Source of the DNA: Desulfobacteraceae bacterium
Lineage (GTDB): Bacteria > Desulfobacterota > Desulfobacteria > Desulfobacterales > UBA11574
Direction of reading: 5' to 3'
Assembly (NCBI GenBank): GCA_013203195.1
Contig: JABMQM010000394.1
Span: 1-5,302 of the forward strand
Length of the DNA: 5,302 bases
The position numbers and the translations under genes are program-made. The notes below the pieces were generated by a model that was not told the DNA's origin, made no database searches, and saw only the letters and a program-made list of their open reading frames with translations. Positions 1 to 5,188 of the stretch are shown here, one piece after another; the first letter of the stretch is position 1, and every line of letters begins with the position of its first letter.

Positions 1-113
1 ATGCCGGACTGCTTGAGCCGTTTGGTATCGGCTGCCATCATCTTCTGAATATCTGGCGGAATACGTTCGCTGGATTGTGCAATCAAATTATCGATATCTG
101 CTTTTAAGCTCAT
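1..113 (-). CDS. N-terminal fragment of a probable AhpC/TSA-like peroxiredoxin (partial)
   Basis: Only the first 37 codons are in the window; the gene runs off the left edge. The visible peptide begins MSLKADIDNL and continues with a charged helical stretch containing IPPDIQKMM and a terminal LKQSG. This matches the N-terminal lead-in that I know from the 'peroxiredoxin-like' AhpC/TSA redoxins (MSLxxxLxxF...PPExxxxMxxATxxLxxSG), where the thioredoxin-fold domain with its PDFxLP motif follows immediately. The catalytic cysteine is outside the window, so peroxidase function is inferred from the leader alone. The start is well fixed: a perfect AGGAGGT (119-125) sits 5 bases upstream of the ATG. 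If correct, it is a cytoplasmic thiol peroxidase reducing H2O2 or organic peroxides. It is separated by 138 bases from the phosphodiesterase gene and may have its own promoter. Confidence 0.6.
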   Translation of the reverse strand, partial: MSLKADIDNLIAQSSERIPPDIQKMMAADTKRLKQSG

Positions 114-118
114 GTCTG

Positions 119-125
119 ACCTCCT
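119..125 (-). promoter_or_regulatory. Strong Shine-Dalgarno of the peroxiredoxin-like gene
   Basis: On the minus strand this reads AGGAGGT, a 7-base match to the anti-SD, 5 bases from the ATG at 113. It is the strongest ribosome binding site in the window and suggests a highly translated product, as expected for an abundant antioxidant enzyme. Confidence 0.75.
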
Positions 126-179
126 TTGTTTTAAAAGTGGCGGGTCTGCTCTATTTCCCTAGGCAATACCTTATTAAAT

Positions 180-207
180 ACTATAAGCTTTTGGAAGGAG
201 ATTGCAA
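180..207 (-). promoter_or_regulatory. Candidate sigma70-type promoter for the peroxiredoxin-like gene
   Basis: The minus strand carries TTGCAA (202-207; 4 of 6 matches to TTGACA), a 16-base spacer and TATAGT (180-185; 5 of 6 to TATAAT). Initiation would fall near 172-174, giving a leader of about 60 bases before the ATG at 113. I see no T-tailed hairpin between the upstream phosphodiesterase stop (252) and this site, so read-through from the upstream gene is also possible. This is a pattern match only. Confidence 0.35.
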
Positions 208-251
208 GCTGACAGCGTCCTGTTTACGTGTTGGAGTTGCTAAAATGTTTA

Positions 252-746
252 CTAATCATCGATATTAATAATCTGGGCTTTTACATCCTTTCCCCGTATA
301 TTGAGCAAAGCCAGTGAGGCCGGATAGCTACGGCGTGGTTGGGTGGCACTGCCGGGGTTAAGATAGAGCACTCCGCTTTGCTCCACAATAGAAGGACAAT
401 GCAGGTGGCCGAAGATTACGGCATCAAAGCCGGCTTGGGACGGAGCAATGTCGATTCTGTGAATATCATGAATTACATACAGTAGAACGTTGCCGACTTC
501 CACGGCCTCCGTATAGGGAAGACCCTGTAAGTCTTGGGCACCGTCCATGTTACCGCGCACAGCCACGACCGGTGCGAGTGATTGCAGTTCGTCTATAACA
601 TCGATGTTGCCGACATCTCCAGCATGGATGATCAGATCAACGCCTTTAAGGGCTGCAGTCGCTGCCGGCAGAAGCACGCCGTGGGTGTCAGAGATGACAC
701 CCACGAGAAAATTTTCTTTGCTTTGTAGCTTTGTTGAAAGAATCAT
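252..746 (-). CDS. YfcE/MJ0936-type calcineurin-like metallophosphodiesterase
   Basis: This is a 164-residue cytoplasmic protein, a typical length for this small phosphodiesterase family (Metallophos_2). The dinuclear metal site is easy to read: SDTHG with D20 and H22, HAGDV with D44, RGNMD with N66 and D68, a histidine at H93, and FGHLH with H114 and H116. NPGSATQPR (130-138) is the usual family signature near the C terminus. Relatives hydrolyse phosphodiesters such as bis-pNPP with Mn2+ or Ni2+; the physiological substrate is generally unknown. One deviation is that the H93 motif reads IHD rather than the common THG. About 12 extra residues precede the first beta strand. The start overlaps the thioesterase stop (ATGA, 743-746) and has no clear Shine-Dalgarno, so translation is probably coupled to the upstream gene. 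A start a few codons further in cannot be excluded. Confidence 0.93.
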   Translation of the reverse strand: MILSTKLQSKENFLVGVISDTHGVLLPAATAALKGVDLIIHAGDVGNIDVIDELQSLAPVVAVRGNMDGAQDLQGLPYTEAVEVGNVLLYVIHDIHRIDIAPSQAGFDAVIFGHLHCPSIVEQSGVLYLNPGSATQPRRSYPASLALLNIRGKDVKAQIINIDD

Positions 747-1222
747 TTTATTTGTTTTTCGAGGAATTTGGCAGGAAGGGGGGGCTCAGCCGTCAGCCCC
801 TTGCCGGGTATTATCATAAGTGTTGATGTTCCGTGGGCCAGGATCTTGCTGCTTTCGTTTGTCACGTGGGCTTCGGCGTACCCGAGAGTTCTTCCATGTT
901 TGATTTGACGGCCTTTGGCAATCAGTTTGCCTGAGGTTGCCGGCGAAAGATAATTCAGTTTGAGATCAACAGAGGTTGCTCCGGTGTTTTGATCTTCAAT
1001 TTCATAAAAAAATGCCCAGAACGCGGCGGCGTCAATTATGGATGCAAAGGCCCCGCCGTGAACAAGACCGAAAGGCTGTAAGTGCTTTTGATCTAGATTT
1101 ATTTCAACAACTGAAAACCCGATGCCGATATCAAGGATTTTCATGGAAAGCAGTGAGAAATAGGGGGAACCATTGACGAGTTCTTTAATTCTTTTAATGT
1201 ATTCCGGATTTGGTTTTTTCAT
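743..1222 (-). CDS. PaaI-type hotdog-fold acyl-CoA thioesterase
   Basis: This 159-residue protein of the 4HBT/PaaI family would hydrolyse (aryl)acyl-CoA thioesters in the cytoplasm. The active-site signature is HGG at 55-57 in the context GLVHGGAFASIIDAA, with the expected catalytic acid D64 on the long hotdog helix. The following strands read SVDLKLNYLSPA (84-95) and HGRTLGYAEAHV (109-120), also typical. Substrate cannot be told from the sequence. The longer frame opens at 1282, but its extra 20 residues are only the translated 7-bp repeat tract. I chose the ATG at 1222 because AAGAGG (1228-1233) lies 5 bases upstream and because MKKPNPEYIKRI is a natural family N terminus. The stop codon overlaps the phosphodiesterase start by 4 bases, marking a two-gene operon. 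Confidence 0.9.
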   Translation of the reverse strand: MKKPNPEYIKRIKELVNGSPYFSLLSMKILDIGIGFSVVEINLDQKHLQPFGLVHGGAFASIIDAAAFWAFFYEIEDQNTGATSVDLKLNYLSPATSGKLIAKGRQIKHGRTLGYAEAHVTNESSKILAHGTSTLMIIPGKGLTAEPPLPAKFLEKQIK

Positions 1223-1227
1223 AAAAG

Positions 1228-1233
1228 CCTCTT
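1228..1233 (-). promoter_or_regulatory. Ribosome binding site fixing the thioesterase start
   Basis: The minus strand reads AAGAGG 5 bases before the ATG at 1222. The alternative upstream ATG at 1282 has no purine-rich site and lies inside the heptamer repeat, so this site decides the start. Confidence 0.6.
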
Positions 1234-1240
1234 TAAATCT

Positions 1241-1289
1241 GATACAGGATACAAGATACAAGACACAGGATACAAGATACATGATACTG
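1241..1289. repeat. Heptanucleotide tandem repeat, seven units of GATACAN-type
   Basis: Read on the plus strand, seven consecutive 7-mers follow one another without gaps. They are GATACAG (1241), GATACAA (1248), GATACAA (1255), GACACAG (1262), GATACAA (1269), GATACAT (1276) and GATACTG (1283), with a degenerate eighth unit GATTAGA at 1290. Each of the first seven differs from consensus GATACAA by at most two bases. Because 7 is not a multiple of 3, all frames read through it with a 7-residue period (YLVSCVL-like on the minus strand), giving a false N-terminal extension of the thioesterase. The tract fills most of the gap between the protease and the thioesterase. It resembles the short tandemly repeated heptamers (STRR) known in cyanobacteria in architecture, not in sequence. 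Confidence 0.9.
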
Positions 1290-1316
1290 GATTAGAGATT
1301 TTAGTACTTAGATCAT

Positions 1317-1357
1317 ATGCATTAGCATGGGTTATGCATCATTCAGCCCTATCAGGG
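1317..1357 (-). terminator. Short inverted repeats at the end of the protease gene (weak terminator candidate)
   Basis: At the protease stop codon there is a short hairpin, CCCT (1347-1350) pairing with AGGG (1354-1357) around a 3-base loop. It is followed downstream on the minus strand by two ATGCAT palindromes (1334-1339 and 1317-1322) that can pair with each other, with a nested GCAT/ATGC (1325-1328 and 1334-1337). No T-run follows, so this is not a canonical intrinsic terminator. It may only stabilise the 3' end or mark the edge of the adjacent repeat tract. Confidence 0.2.
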
Positions 1358-2089
1358 TTTCCAGTTAATAATACCTTTTTCGAAATCGATACTATAATCA
1401 AAATGCCGCAAAAAGTCCATGCCCAGCAATCCGTTATGACCGACGGCAGGACCTTTGTGTTTAATTATACCTACAAGCGGAATTTCCAATTTTAAAGGAC
1501 CAACTTTGATGTAACTTATTTTTGCTGTTTTGAAATCGAGCACTTTGCCTGATATTACTTTGGCTTCAGCCTTTTTTGTCTGGGTGATATATAATTGGTC
1601 TGCAATTTGTTGATGCACCGTTGTGATCGTAGCCCCTGTATCGAGCAGGAGTGTAGCTTCTACTTCTTTTCCTCTGTATCCCAGTTTTACAGGCACAAGT
1701 ACACGATTCCCATCAATCGCAACTTTGGTTTGCAAACTTTTTAAATATTTTTCTTTTGCAATCTTCTGCTGTTGTCTTTTTTTTATCAATTCATTTTTTC
1801 TTAAAAGTTCTTCTTCAGCAGCTCGCCGTTTTCGGGTTTCCTCGGCCTTTTCTGCGTCAGTTTTAAGTTTGTCGACTTGTTCCTTTTCAGAAAGATGATC
1901 ATACTTTTCCTTATAGACGGTAATATTTTTTCTGTATTCCGGCGGGATTTTGCTTTGATCGTCAACAAAATGGAGCTTTCCTTCTTTGTCGAAATATTTG
2001 TAAAACTCGGCGGGCAACTTTAAAGGGAAAAGCAACGATAAGGCCAGTAATATCCATAAAAATGCCGATGTCTTCCTTTTATAGATCAT
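1352..2089 (-). CDS. Exported DUF4124 / coiled-coil / retropepsin-like aspartic protease (clan AA)
   Basis: This is a 245-residue envelope protein in three parts. Residues 1-27 form an export signal: a basic start (KRK), a hydrophobic core at 9-23, and LPA-E as a possible cleavage site. Residues 28-60 match DUF4124, with FYKYFDKEGKLHFVDD and then IPPEYR. Residues 61-120 are a long charged Lys/Glu/Arg/Gln helix, probably a coiled coil or a spacer across the periplasm. Residues 123-245 form a single-domain retroviral-type aspartic protease: LLLDTGATI with catalytic D150-T151-G152, and the hydrophobic-hydrophobic-Gly element GLLGMDFL (220-227). Such proteases act as homodimers, since each chain supplies one Asp. 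The substrate is unknown. An upstream ATG exists at 2104, but GGAG (2099-2102) lies 9 bases before the ATG at 2089 and nothing lies before 2104, so I chose 2089. The gene stands alone, with gaps of about 130 bases on both sides. Confidence 0.88.
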   Translation of the reverse strand: MIYKRKTSAFLWILLALSLLFPLKLPAEFYKYFDKEGKLHFVDDQSKIPPEYRKNITVYKEKYDHLSEKEQVDKLKTDAEKAEETRKRRAAEEELLRKNELIKKRQQQKIAKEKYLKSLQTKVAIDGNRVLVPVKLGYRGKEVEATLLLDTGATITTVHQQIADQLYITQTKKAEAKVISGKVLDFKTAKISYIKVGPLKLEIPLVGIIKHKGPAVGHNGLLGMDFLRHFDYSIDFEKGIINWKP

Positions 2090-2098
2090 TTTAGGCAT

Positions 2099-2102
2099 CT
2101 CC
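2099..2102 (-). promoter_or_regulatory. Ribosome binding site fixing the protease start
   Basis: GGAG on the minus strand lies 9 bases before the ATG at 2089. It falls inside the first codons of the longer alternative frame (ATG at 2104), which argues against that longer start. Confidence 0.5.
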
Positions 2103-2138
2103 ATATCAAAATATTAACCGGGGCAGCGTGGGATAAAT

Positions 2139-2172
2139 TCAGATAAAAAAAACTTTTAATGGAAAAATCTGA
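2139..2172. other. Inverted repeat in the protease leader region
   Basis: TCAGAT (2139-2144) and ATCTGA (2167-2172) form perfect 6-base arms around a 22-base A/T-rich centre. It lies about 50-80 bases upstream of the protease start. It could be an operator or simply chance in AT-rich DNA. The remainder of the gap 2090-2220 shows a lone TATAAT on the minus strand (2212-2217) without a convincing -35, so I call no promoter. Confidence 0.2.
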
Positions 2173-2220
2173 CCATCTGTTACAGGCGAGTTGTTTGTTT
2201 ATTTGTGAAAAATTATAAGT

Positions 2221-2451
2221 CTATTTATCCCGAAGGAAAGCCCACCACATATAAAGACAGAATAAGCACCACATTAAAAGGCATCTGACATAGGACATCC
2301 AGTCTACAGGCTTTTTGGCTATCCCGTGCTTGTCAATTTTTCCAACCTTCTTCTTGCACGAAACGCAGACTTGAGCATCAATCGGGAGATAGGCAAAACA
2401 CTCCGGACATTTTTTTAATTTTTGGGATTGGGGTTTGTTTTTATTGTGCAT
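2221..2451 (-). CDS. Small zinc-ribbon protein with a C-terminal membrane anchor
   Basis: This 76-residue protein has a basic N terminus (KNKPQSQKLKK), then a zinc ribbon made of CPEC (C15, C18) and CVSC (C29, C32) with a 10-residue loop containing LPIDAQ. A short linker follows, then one hydrophobic, aromatic-rich segment at about 53-73 (MSYVRCLLMWCLF...WWAFL), ending in RDK. It looks like a tail-anchored inner-membrane protein with a cytosolic zinc finger. I do not recognise a specific function. Three further cysteines lie in or next to the membrane segment (C57, C62, C65). The start is the ATG at 2451, with GAGGA (2457-2461) 5 bases upstream; an in-frame TTG at 2463 would put that site inside the gene. 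The first 11 bases overlap the end of the antitoxin-like ORF upstream, so its translation may be coupled to it. Confidence 0.72.
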   Translation of the reverse strand: MHNKNKPQSQKLKKCPECFAYLPIDAQVCVSCKKKVGKIDKHGIAKKPVDWMSYVRCLLMWCLFCLYMWWAFLRDK

Positions 2452-2539
2452 CGTATTCCTCAAACCAAGCGTAAAGCTTTGTAAGCTCCTCTGAAGCCAA
2501 ACTGGAGACCGTTTGCTCTATCTCTTTTATCGTTACCAT
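2441..2539 (-). pseudogene. Truncated antitoxin-like ORF (N-terminal fragment)
   Basis: A 32-codon frame on the minus strand begins MVTIKEIEQT at an ATG (2537-2539) preceded by AGGAG (2549-2553, spacing 9) and ends ...YAWFEEYDAQ before TAA at 2441. It closely resembles, from my memory of the family, the start of small antitoxins of about 65-75 residues. These read roughly MTxKEIExAVxxLxxEELxxFRAWFEEFDAxxWD and usually precede a RelE/ParE-type toxin gene. Here the frame stops exactly before the expected xxWD and the acidic Asp/Leu-rich C terminus that would bind the toxin. No toxin follows; the next gene is the unrelated zinc-ribbon protein, whose first 11 bases it shares. It is probably the stump left by a deletion or recombination. 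It could alternatively serve as a translated leader peptide for the downstream gene. The family assignment is from memory and was not searched. Confidence 0.55.
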
Positions 2540-2566
2540 TGCTATCTTCTCCTGTGCGGCATCATT

Positions 2567-2593
2567 ATTATCATGAATGCTGCAAATAATCAA
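2567..2593 (-). promoter_or_regulatory. Weak candidate promoter upstream of the antitoxin-like ORF
   Basis: On the minus strand TTGATT (2588-2593) and GATAAT (2567-2572; 5 of 6 to the -10 consensus) are 15 bases apart, which is shorter than ideal. Initiation would lie near 2560, about 20 bases before the ATG at 2539 and upstream of its AGGAG. The rest of the gap 2540-2657 has no T-tailed hairpin behind rmuC, so read-through from rmuC is equally possible. Confidence 0.2.
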
Positions 2594-2657
2594 ATTGATC
2601 CGGATAGATTCCGCGAGGTTTTGGCAATCGAACAGAACAAATAATGTTTACCCTATT

Positions 2658-3878
2658 TCAATCATCGTCGTTAAGACTTTCATTTTCTGAAGCCGGCGGA
2701 AGTATCGGTTGAACCTCGATTTTGGGGGGAGCATCGAGCTGGGTTGTGGACAGGCCCATCTCCTGGAAACGGCGAACTGCGGGAATAAGACGCTTATCGA
2801 GGGAACCGATCGCGCGGTTGTAGCCTTCCACCGACCTCTTCAGGTATTTACCCACATCAGTCAGATGATCAATAAATCTTTCCAGGCGGTTGTACAGCTC
2901 CTGGCCTTCGCGGGCAATCTTGAGAGCGTTTTTAGTGATTTGATGCTGCTGCCAGCCGTAGGCCACCGCCCTCAAAAGGGCTATAAGATTAACCGGAGAG
3001 CTTATCAGTACCTTTTTATCAATGGCGTATTCCAGCAGATCAGGATCATTTTCAAAAGCTGTCCCCAGGCAGGCCTCGTTAGGGATGAACATGACAACGA
3101 AGTCCGGTGTTTCATCGAACTGATCCCAGTATTGTTTGCGGGCAAGTTCCTTCACGCGTTCACGCATGTCCTTGGCATGCTTGGCCAGATGGGCTTTGCG
3201 CAGTTGATCGTCGGTTTCTTCCATTGCGGCGAGGTAGGATTTTAGAGGTACCTTGGAGTCAATCGGTAAGATTCCACCGTTAGGGAGATAAACGATCATG
3301 TCGGGACGGCCGCTCTCTGTCGATGTTTGCTCGTCAAAGGAAACGTGGCTGACCATTCCGGCCATCTCCACCACGCGGCGCAGCTGAAGCTCACCCCATC
3401 TTCCGCGGACTGTCGGAGATTTCAGCGCTTGTGACAGCGTAGTAGTCGTTTTTTGCAGTCTGGCGTGAGTTGCATCGAGCTGACTCAACTGCTGCTTCAG
3501 CGATTCATATGCACCTTTGCGCGCACGCTCTAATTCACGAACGTATCCATCCAACGAAGTGAGATTTTCCTTCAAAGGATCGACCAGGCTCTTAAGATTT
3601 CTTCTGGCTTGCCGGGATAGTGCTTCGGAGTTGTCTTTTAGAGCTTCACTGGCCAGGGCCGTAAAAGCCTCGCGCATCTTGGATTCCGCCTGCTCTGTCC
3701 ACTTGAGCTGTTCCATATCGGCTTCCCGCCCCTTCTCAAGCGTGGCTATACGAACCTTGAACTCTTCTCTCTCACTCTGGTATGCTGATCTCGTTCGGTG
3801 CCAGACTGCGAGTCCGATTAAGAGTCCTGCCAAAAATCCGGAGACAATTGCAAGCAAGAGAAGTATGTCAGGGATCAT
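2658..3878 (-). CDS. rmuC: RmuC family DNA recombination protein
   Basis: This 406-residue protein has the standard RmuC layout. An N-terminal membrane segment at about 4-26 is followed by a long coiled coil (about 33-155) and the conserved RmuC domain (about 155-360). Family signatures are RGRWGELQL (158-166), RPDMIVYLPNGG (191-202), IDSKVPL (206-212), VVMFIPNEA and ISSPVNLIALLRAVAYGWQQ. P192-D193 together with D207-S208-K209 fit the PD-(D/E)xK nuclease-like core attributed to this family. In E. coli, rmuC mutation raises inversion between short inverted repeats, so it is taken to limit rearrangements; the biochemical activity is not settled. The C terminus (about 375-406) is a Pro/Glu/Asp-rich tail. 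The start ATG has AGGGGAG (3889-3895) 10 bases upstream. It begins 20 bases after the cyuA stop, so the two are probably co-transcribed. Its codons look GC-richer and less Lys-biased than those of cyuA. Confidence 0.96.
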   Translation of the reverse strand: MIPDILLLLAIVSGFLAGLLIGLAVWHRTRSAYQSEREEFKVRIATLEKGREADMEQLKWTEQAESKMREAFTALASEALKDNSEALSRQARRNLKSLVDPLKENLTSLDGYVRELERARKGAYESLKQQLSQLDATHARLQKTTTTLSQALKSPTVRGRWGELQLRRVVEMAGMVSHVSFDEQTSTESGRPDMIVYLPNGGILPIDSKVPLKSYLAAMEETDDQLRKAHLAKHAKDMRERVKELARKQYWDQFDETPDFVVMFIPNEACLGTAFENDPDLLEYAIDKKVLISSPVNLIALLRAVAYGWQQHQITKNALKIAREGQELYNRLERFIDHLTDVGKYLKRSVEGYNRAIGSLDKRLIPAVRRFQEMGLSTTQLDAPPKIEVQPILPPASENESLNDDD

Positions 3879-3898
3879 CTGTTTTACACTCCCCTAAT

Positions 3899-5188
3899 TT
3901 ATAATTTTTTTCCCATCATTATTTCCAGCATGGTAGCGTCTACTTTTGCCATTCCAATTTTACTGATTTTGCTTAAATGGTAAATGGTTTCTTCAGCCGT
4001 TTTGCCGACAAAACCTTCTGTCTCGGTAATACCATGATTATTTAAAGCCATATAAGCCGAGCGGATGGCCGAATCAGTTGAACTGACTACTTTTAAAGCG
4101 CATCCTGCTTTTGCGCCGTCACAAAGCATGCCGCCAAGATCGCTTACGAGATTATTGACAGCTAAAGCAATTTTTGCCTTATCATTTCCTTTTTGCTGAT
4201 AAACAATGGCAACGGCGGCACCTACACCGGCTGCTATGGAGCAGCCGCAAAGGGGTGATAAATCGCCGGTAAAGCACTTTATATAGCTGTTTATCAAATG
4301 GGATAAAGCAATGCTTTGAAGAATCTTTTTTTCTTTGATTTTAAAATATTTTCCAACGTTATAAGGGACTAAAATAGCTACAATTCCCTGATTGCCGCTT
4401 CCGCCACTCGACATTGCCGGGAGATTCAGGCCCGCCATTCTGGCATCTGAAGCTGAGGCGGTCAGTATTTTGCTGGAAGAAAAAATACCCTTCAACAGGT
4501 ATCCTTTTTGCACTAAATCGGCAAGATAGTAACCGACTTTTTGTAGCTTTAGCCCTGCTTTGGAAATCTTTAAGTTCATATCAATGCCATGCTGGATATA
4601 GTTATAATCCTCGTCATCTATATGCTTGGCCAAATCAATCAACTCGGACATTTTCATTTTCTTAAGTATCTGTTTATATACTTGACCCTTGAATGCGGTT
4701 TTATTGTTCTTTTTTTCAAGAATTGGCCGGTCATTTTTTTCCAGACGCACAAGATTCGTGTGGCCGTTTTCAATCACAGCTCTGGCGGAACCTTTATCGG
4801 TTTTGATCGAAACGTCAATGTATAGATCAGTTTTGGACTCATCATAAATAACTTTTGCTTTTTTTGCCCGAATCAACGCTTTGGCCCGGCGAATCATGTT
4901 ATCTTTTGTTCCTTTTAAAATCTCCATTTTCAATTCGGGTTTTTTGATTAGTGCTCCGATAACACCGGCAATCAGATTGCCCTTTTCTCCGCCGGTATTC
5001 GGGACCGTTATCGCCAAACCATTTTTATACACTCCAGGGTCGACGATAATATTTATGGCTTTAATCCGGCCTTCGGTCTCTTTAGCGGCTATGCTGGCGG
5101 CATATGCTACCGCGATCGGCTCGGTACATCCCAGGGCAGGAAACACCTCATTTTTTAGAACCTCTTTAAAAAGATTCAATTTGCACAT
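3899..5188 (-). CDS. cyuA: L-cysteine desulfidase, UPF0597 / CyuA (YhaM) family
   Basis: This 429-residue protein is about the full family length (E. coli YhaM/CyuA is about 436). It belongs to the UPF0597 group, related to the alpha chain of iron-sulfur L-serine dehydratase. Characterised members (M. jannaschii L-cysteine desulfidase, E. coli/Salmonella CyuA) use an oxygen-labile [4Fe-4S] cluster, not PLP, to split L-cysteine into pyruvate, ammonia and sulfide. Visible signatures are FPALGCTEP (16-24) with C21, VDPGVYKNG (49-57), ASDARMAGL (246-254), SSGGSGNQG (260-268), CFTGDLSPLCGCSIAAG (305-321) and GGMLCDGAKAGCALK (352-366). Likely cluster ligands are C314, C356 and C363, with C21 near the active site, by analogy with the family. 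The ATG at 5188 has AAGGAA (5195-5200) 6 bases upstream. It is cytoplasmic and would supply sulfide or detoxify cysteine. No cysteine permease (cyuP) or CyuR-type regulator is adjacent within the window. Lysine-rich composition sets it apart from rmuC. Confidence 0.92.
   Translation of the reverse strand: MCKLNLFKEVLKNEVFPALGCTEPIAVAYAASIAAKETEGRIKAINIIVDPGVYKNGLAITVPNTGGEKGNLIAGVIGALIKKPELKMEILKGTKDNMIRRAKALIRAKKAKVIYDESKTDLYIDVSIKTDKGSARAVIENGHTNLVRLEKNDRPILEKKNNKTAFKGQVYKQILKKMKMSELIDLAKHIDDEDYNYIQHGIDMNLKISKAGLKLQKVGYYLADLVQKGYLLKGIFSSSKILTASASDARMAGLNLPAMSSGGSGNQGIVAILVPYNVGKYFKIKEKKILQSIALSHLINSYIKCFTGDLSPLCGCSIAAGVGAAVAIVYQQKGNDKAKIALAVNNLVSDLGGMLCDGAKAGCALKVVSSTDSAIRSAYMALNNHGITETEGFVGKTAEETIYHLSKISKIGMAKVDATMLEIMMGKKL

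Noticed and set aside
114..251. Intrinsic terminator after the phosphodiesterase
   Set aside because: Only tiny inverted repeats such as GAC/GTC are present, with no following T-run.
1223..1282. N-terminal 20-residue extension of the thioesterase
   Set aside because: It is translated 7-bp repeat, has no ribosome binding site, and does not belong to the hotdog family fold.
2090..2220. Promoter for the protease at the TATAAT at 2212-2217 (minus strand)
   Set aside because: The -10 is perfect, but no acceptable -35 occurs at 15-19 bases and the leader would be over 110 bases, so it is not called.
2573..2644. 23-codon plus-strand frame in the rmuC/zinc-ribbon gap
   Set aside because: It is very short, has no clear ribosome binding site or recognisable motif, and lies on the strand opposite to every supported gene.
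2709..3245. Long plus-strand frame of 178 codons antisense to rmuC
   Set aside because: The rmuC frame on the other strand carries strong family motifs; this frame shows none and is a shadow.
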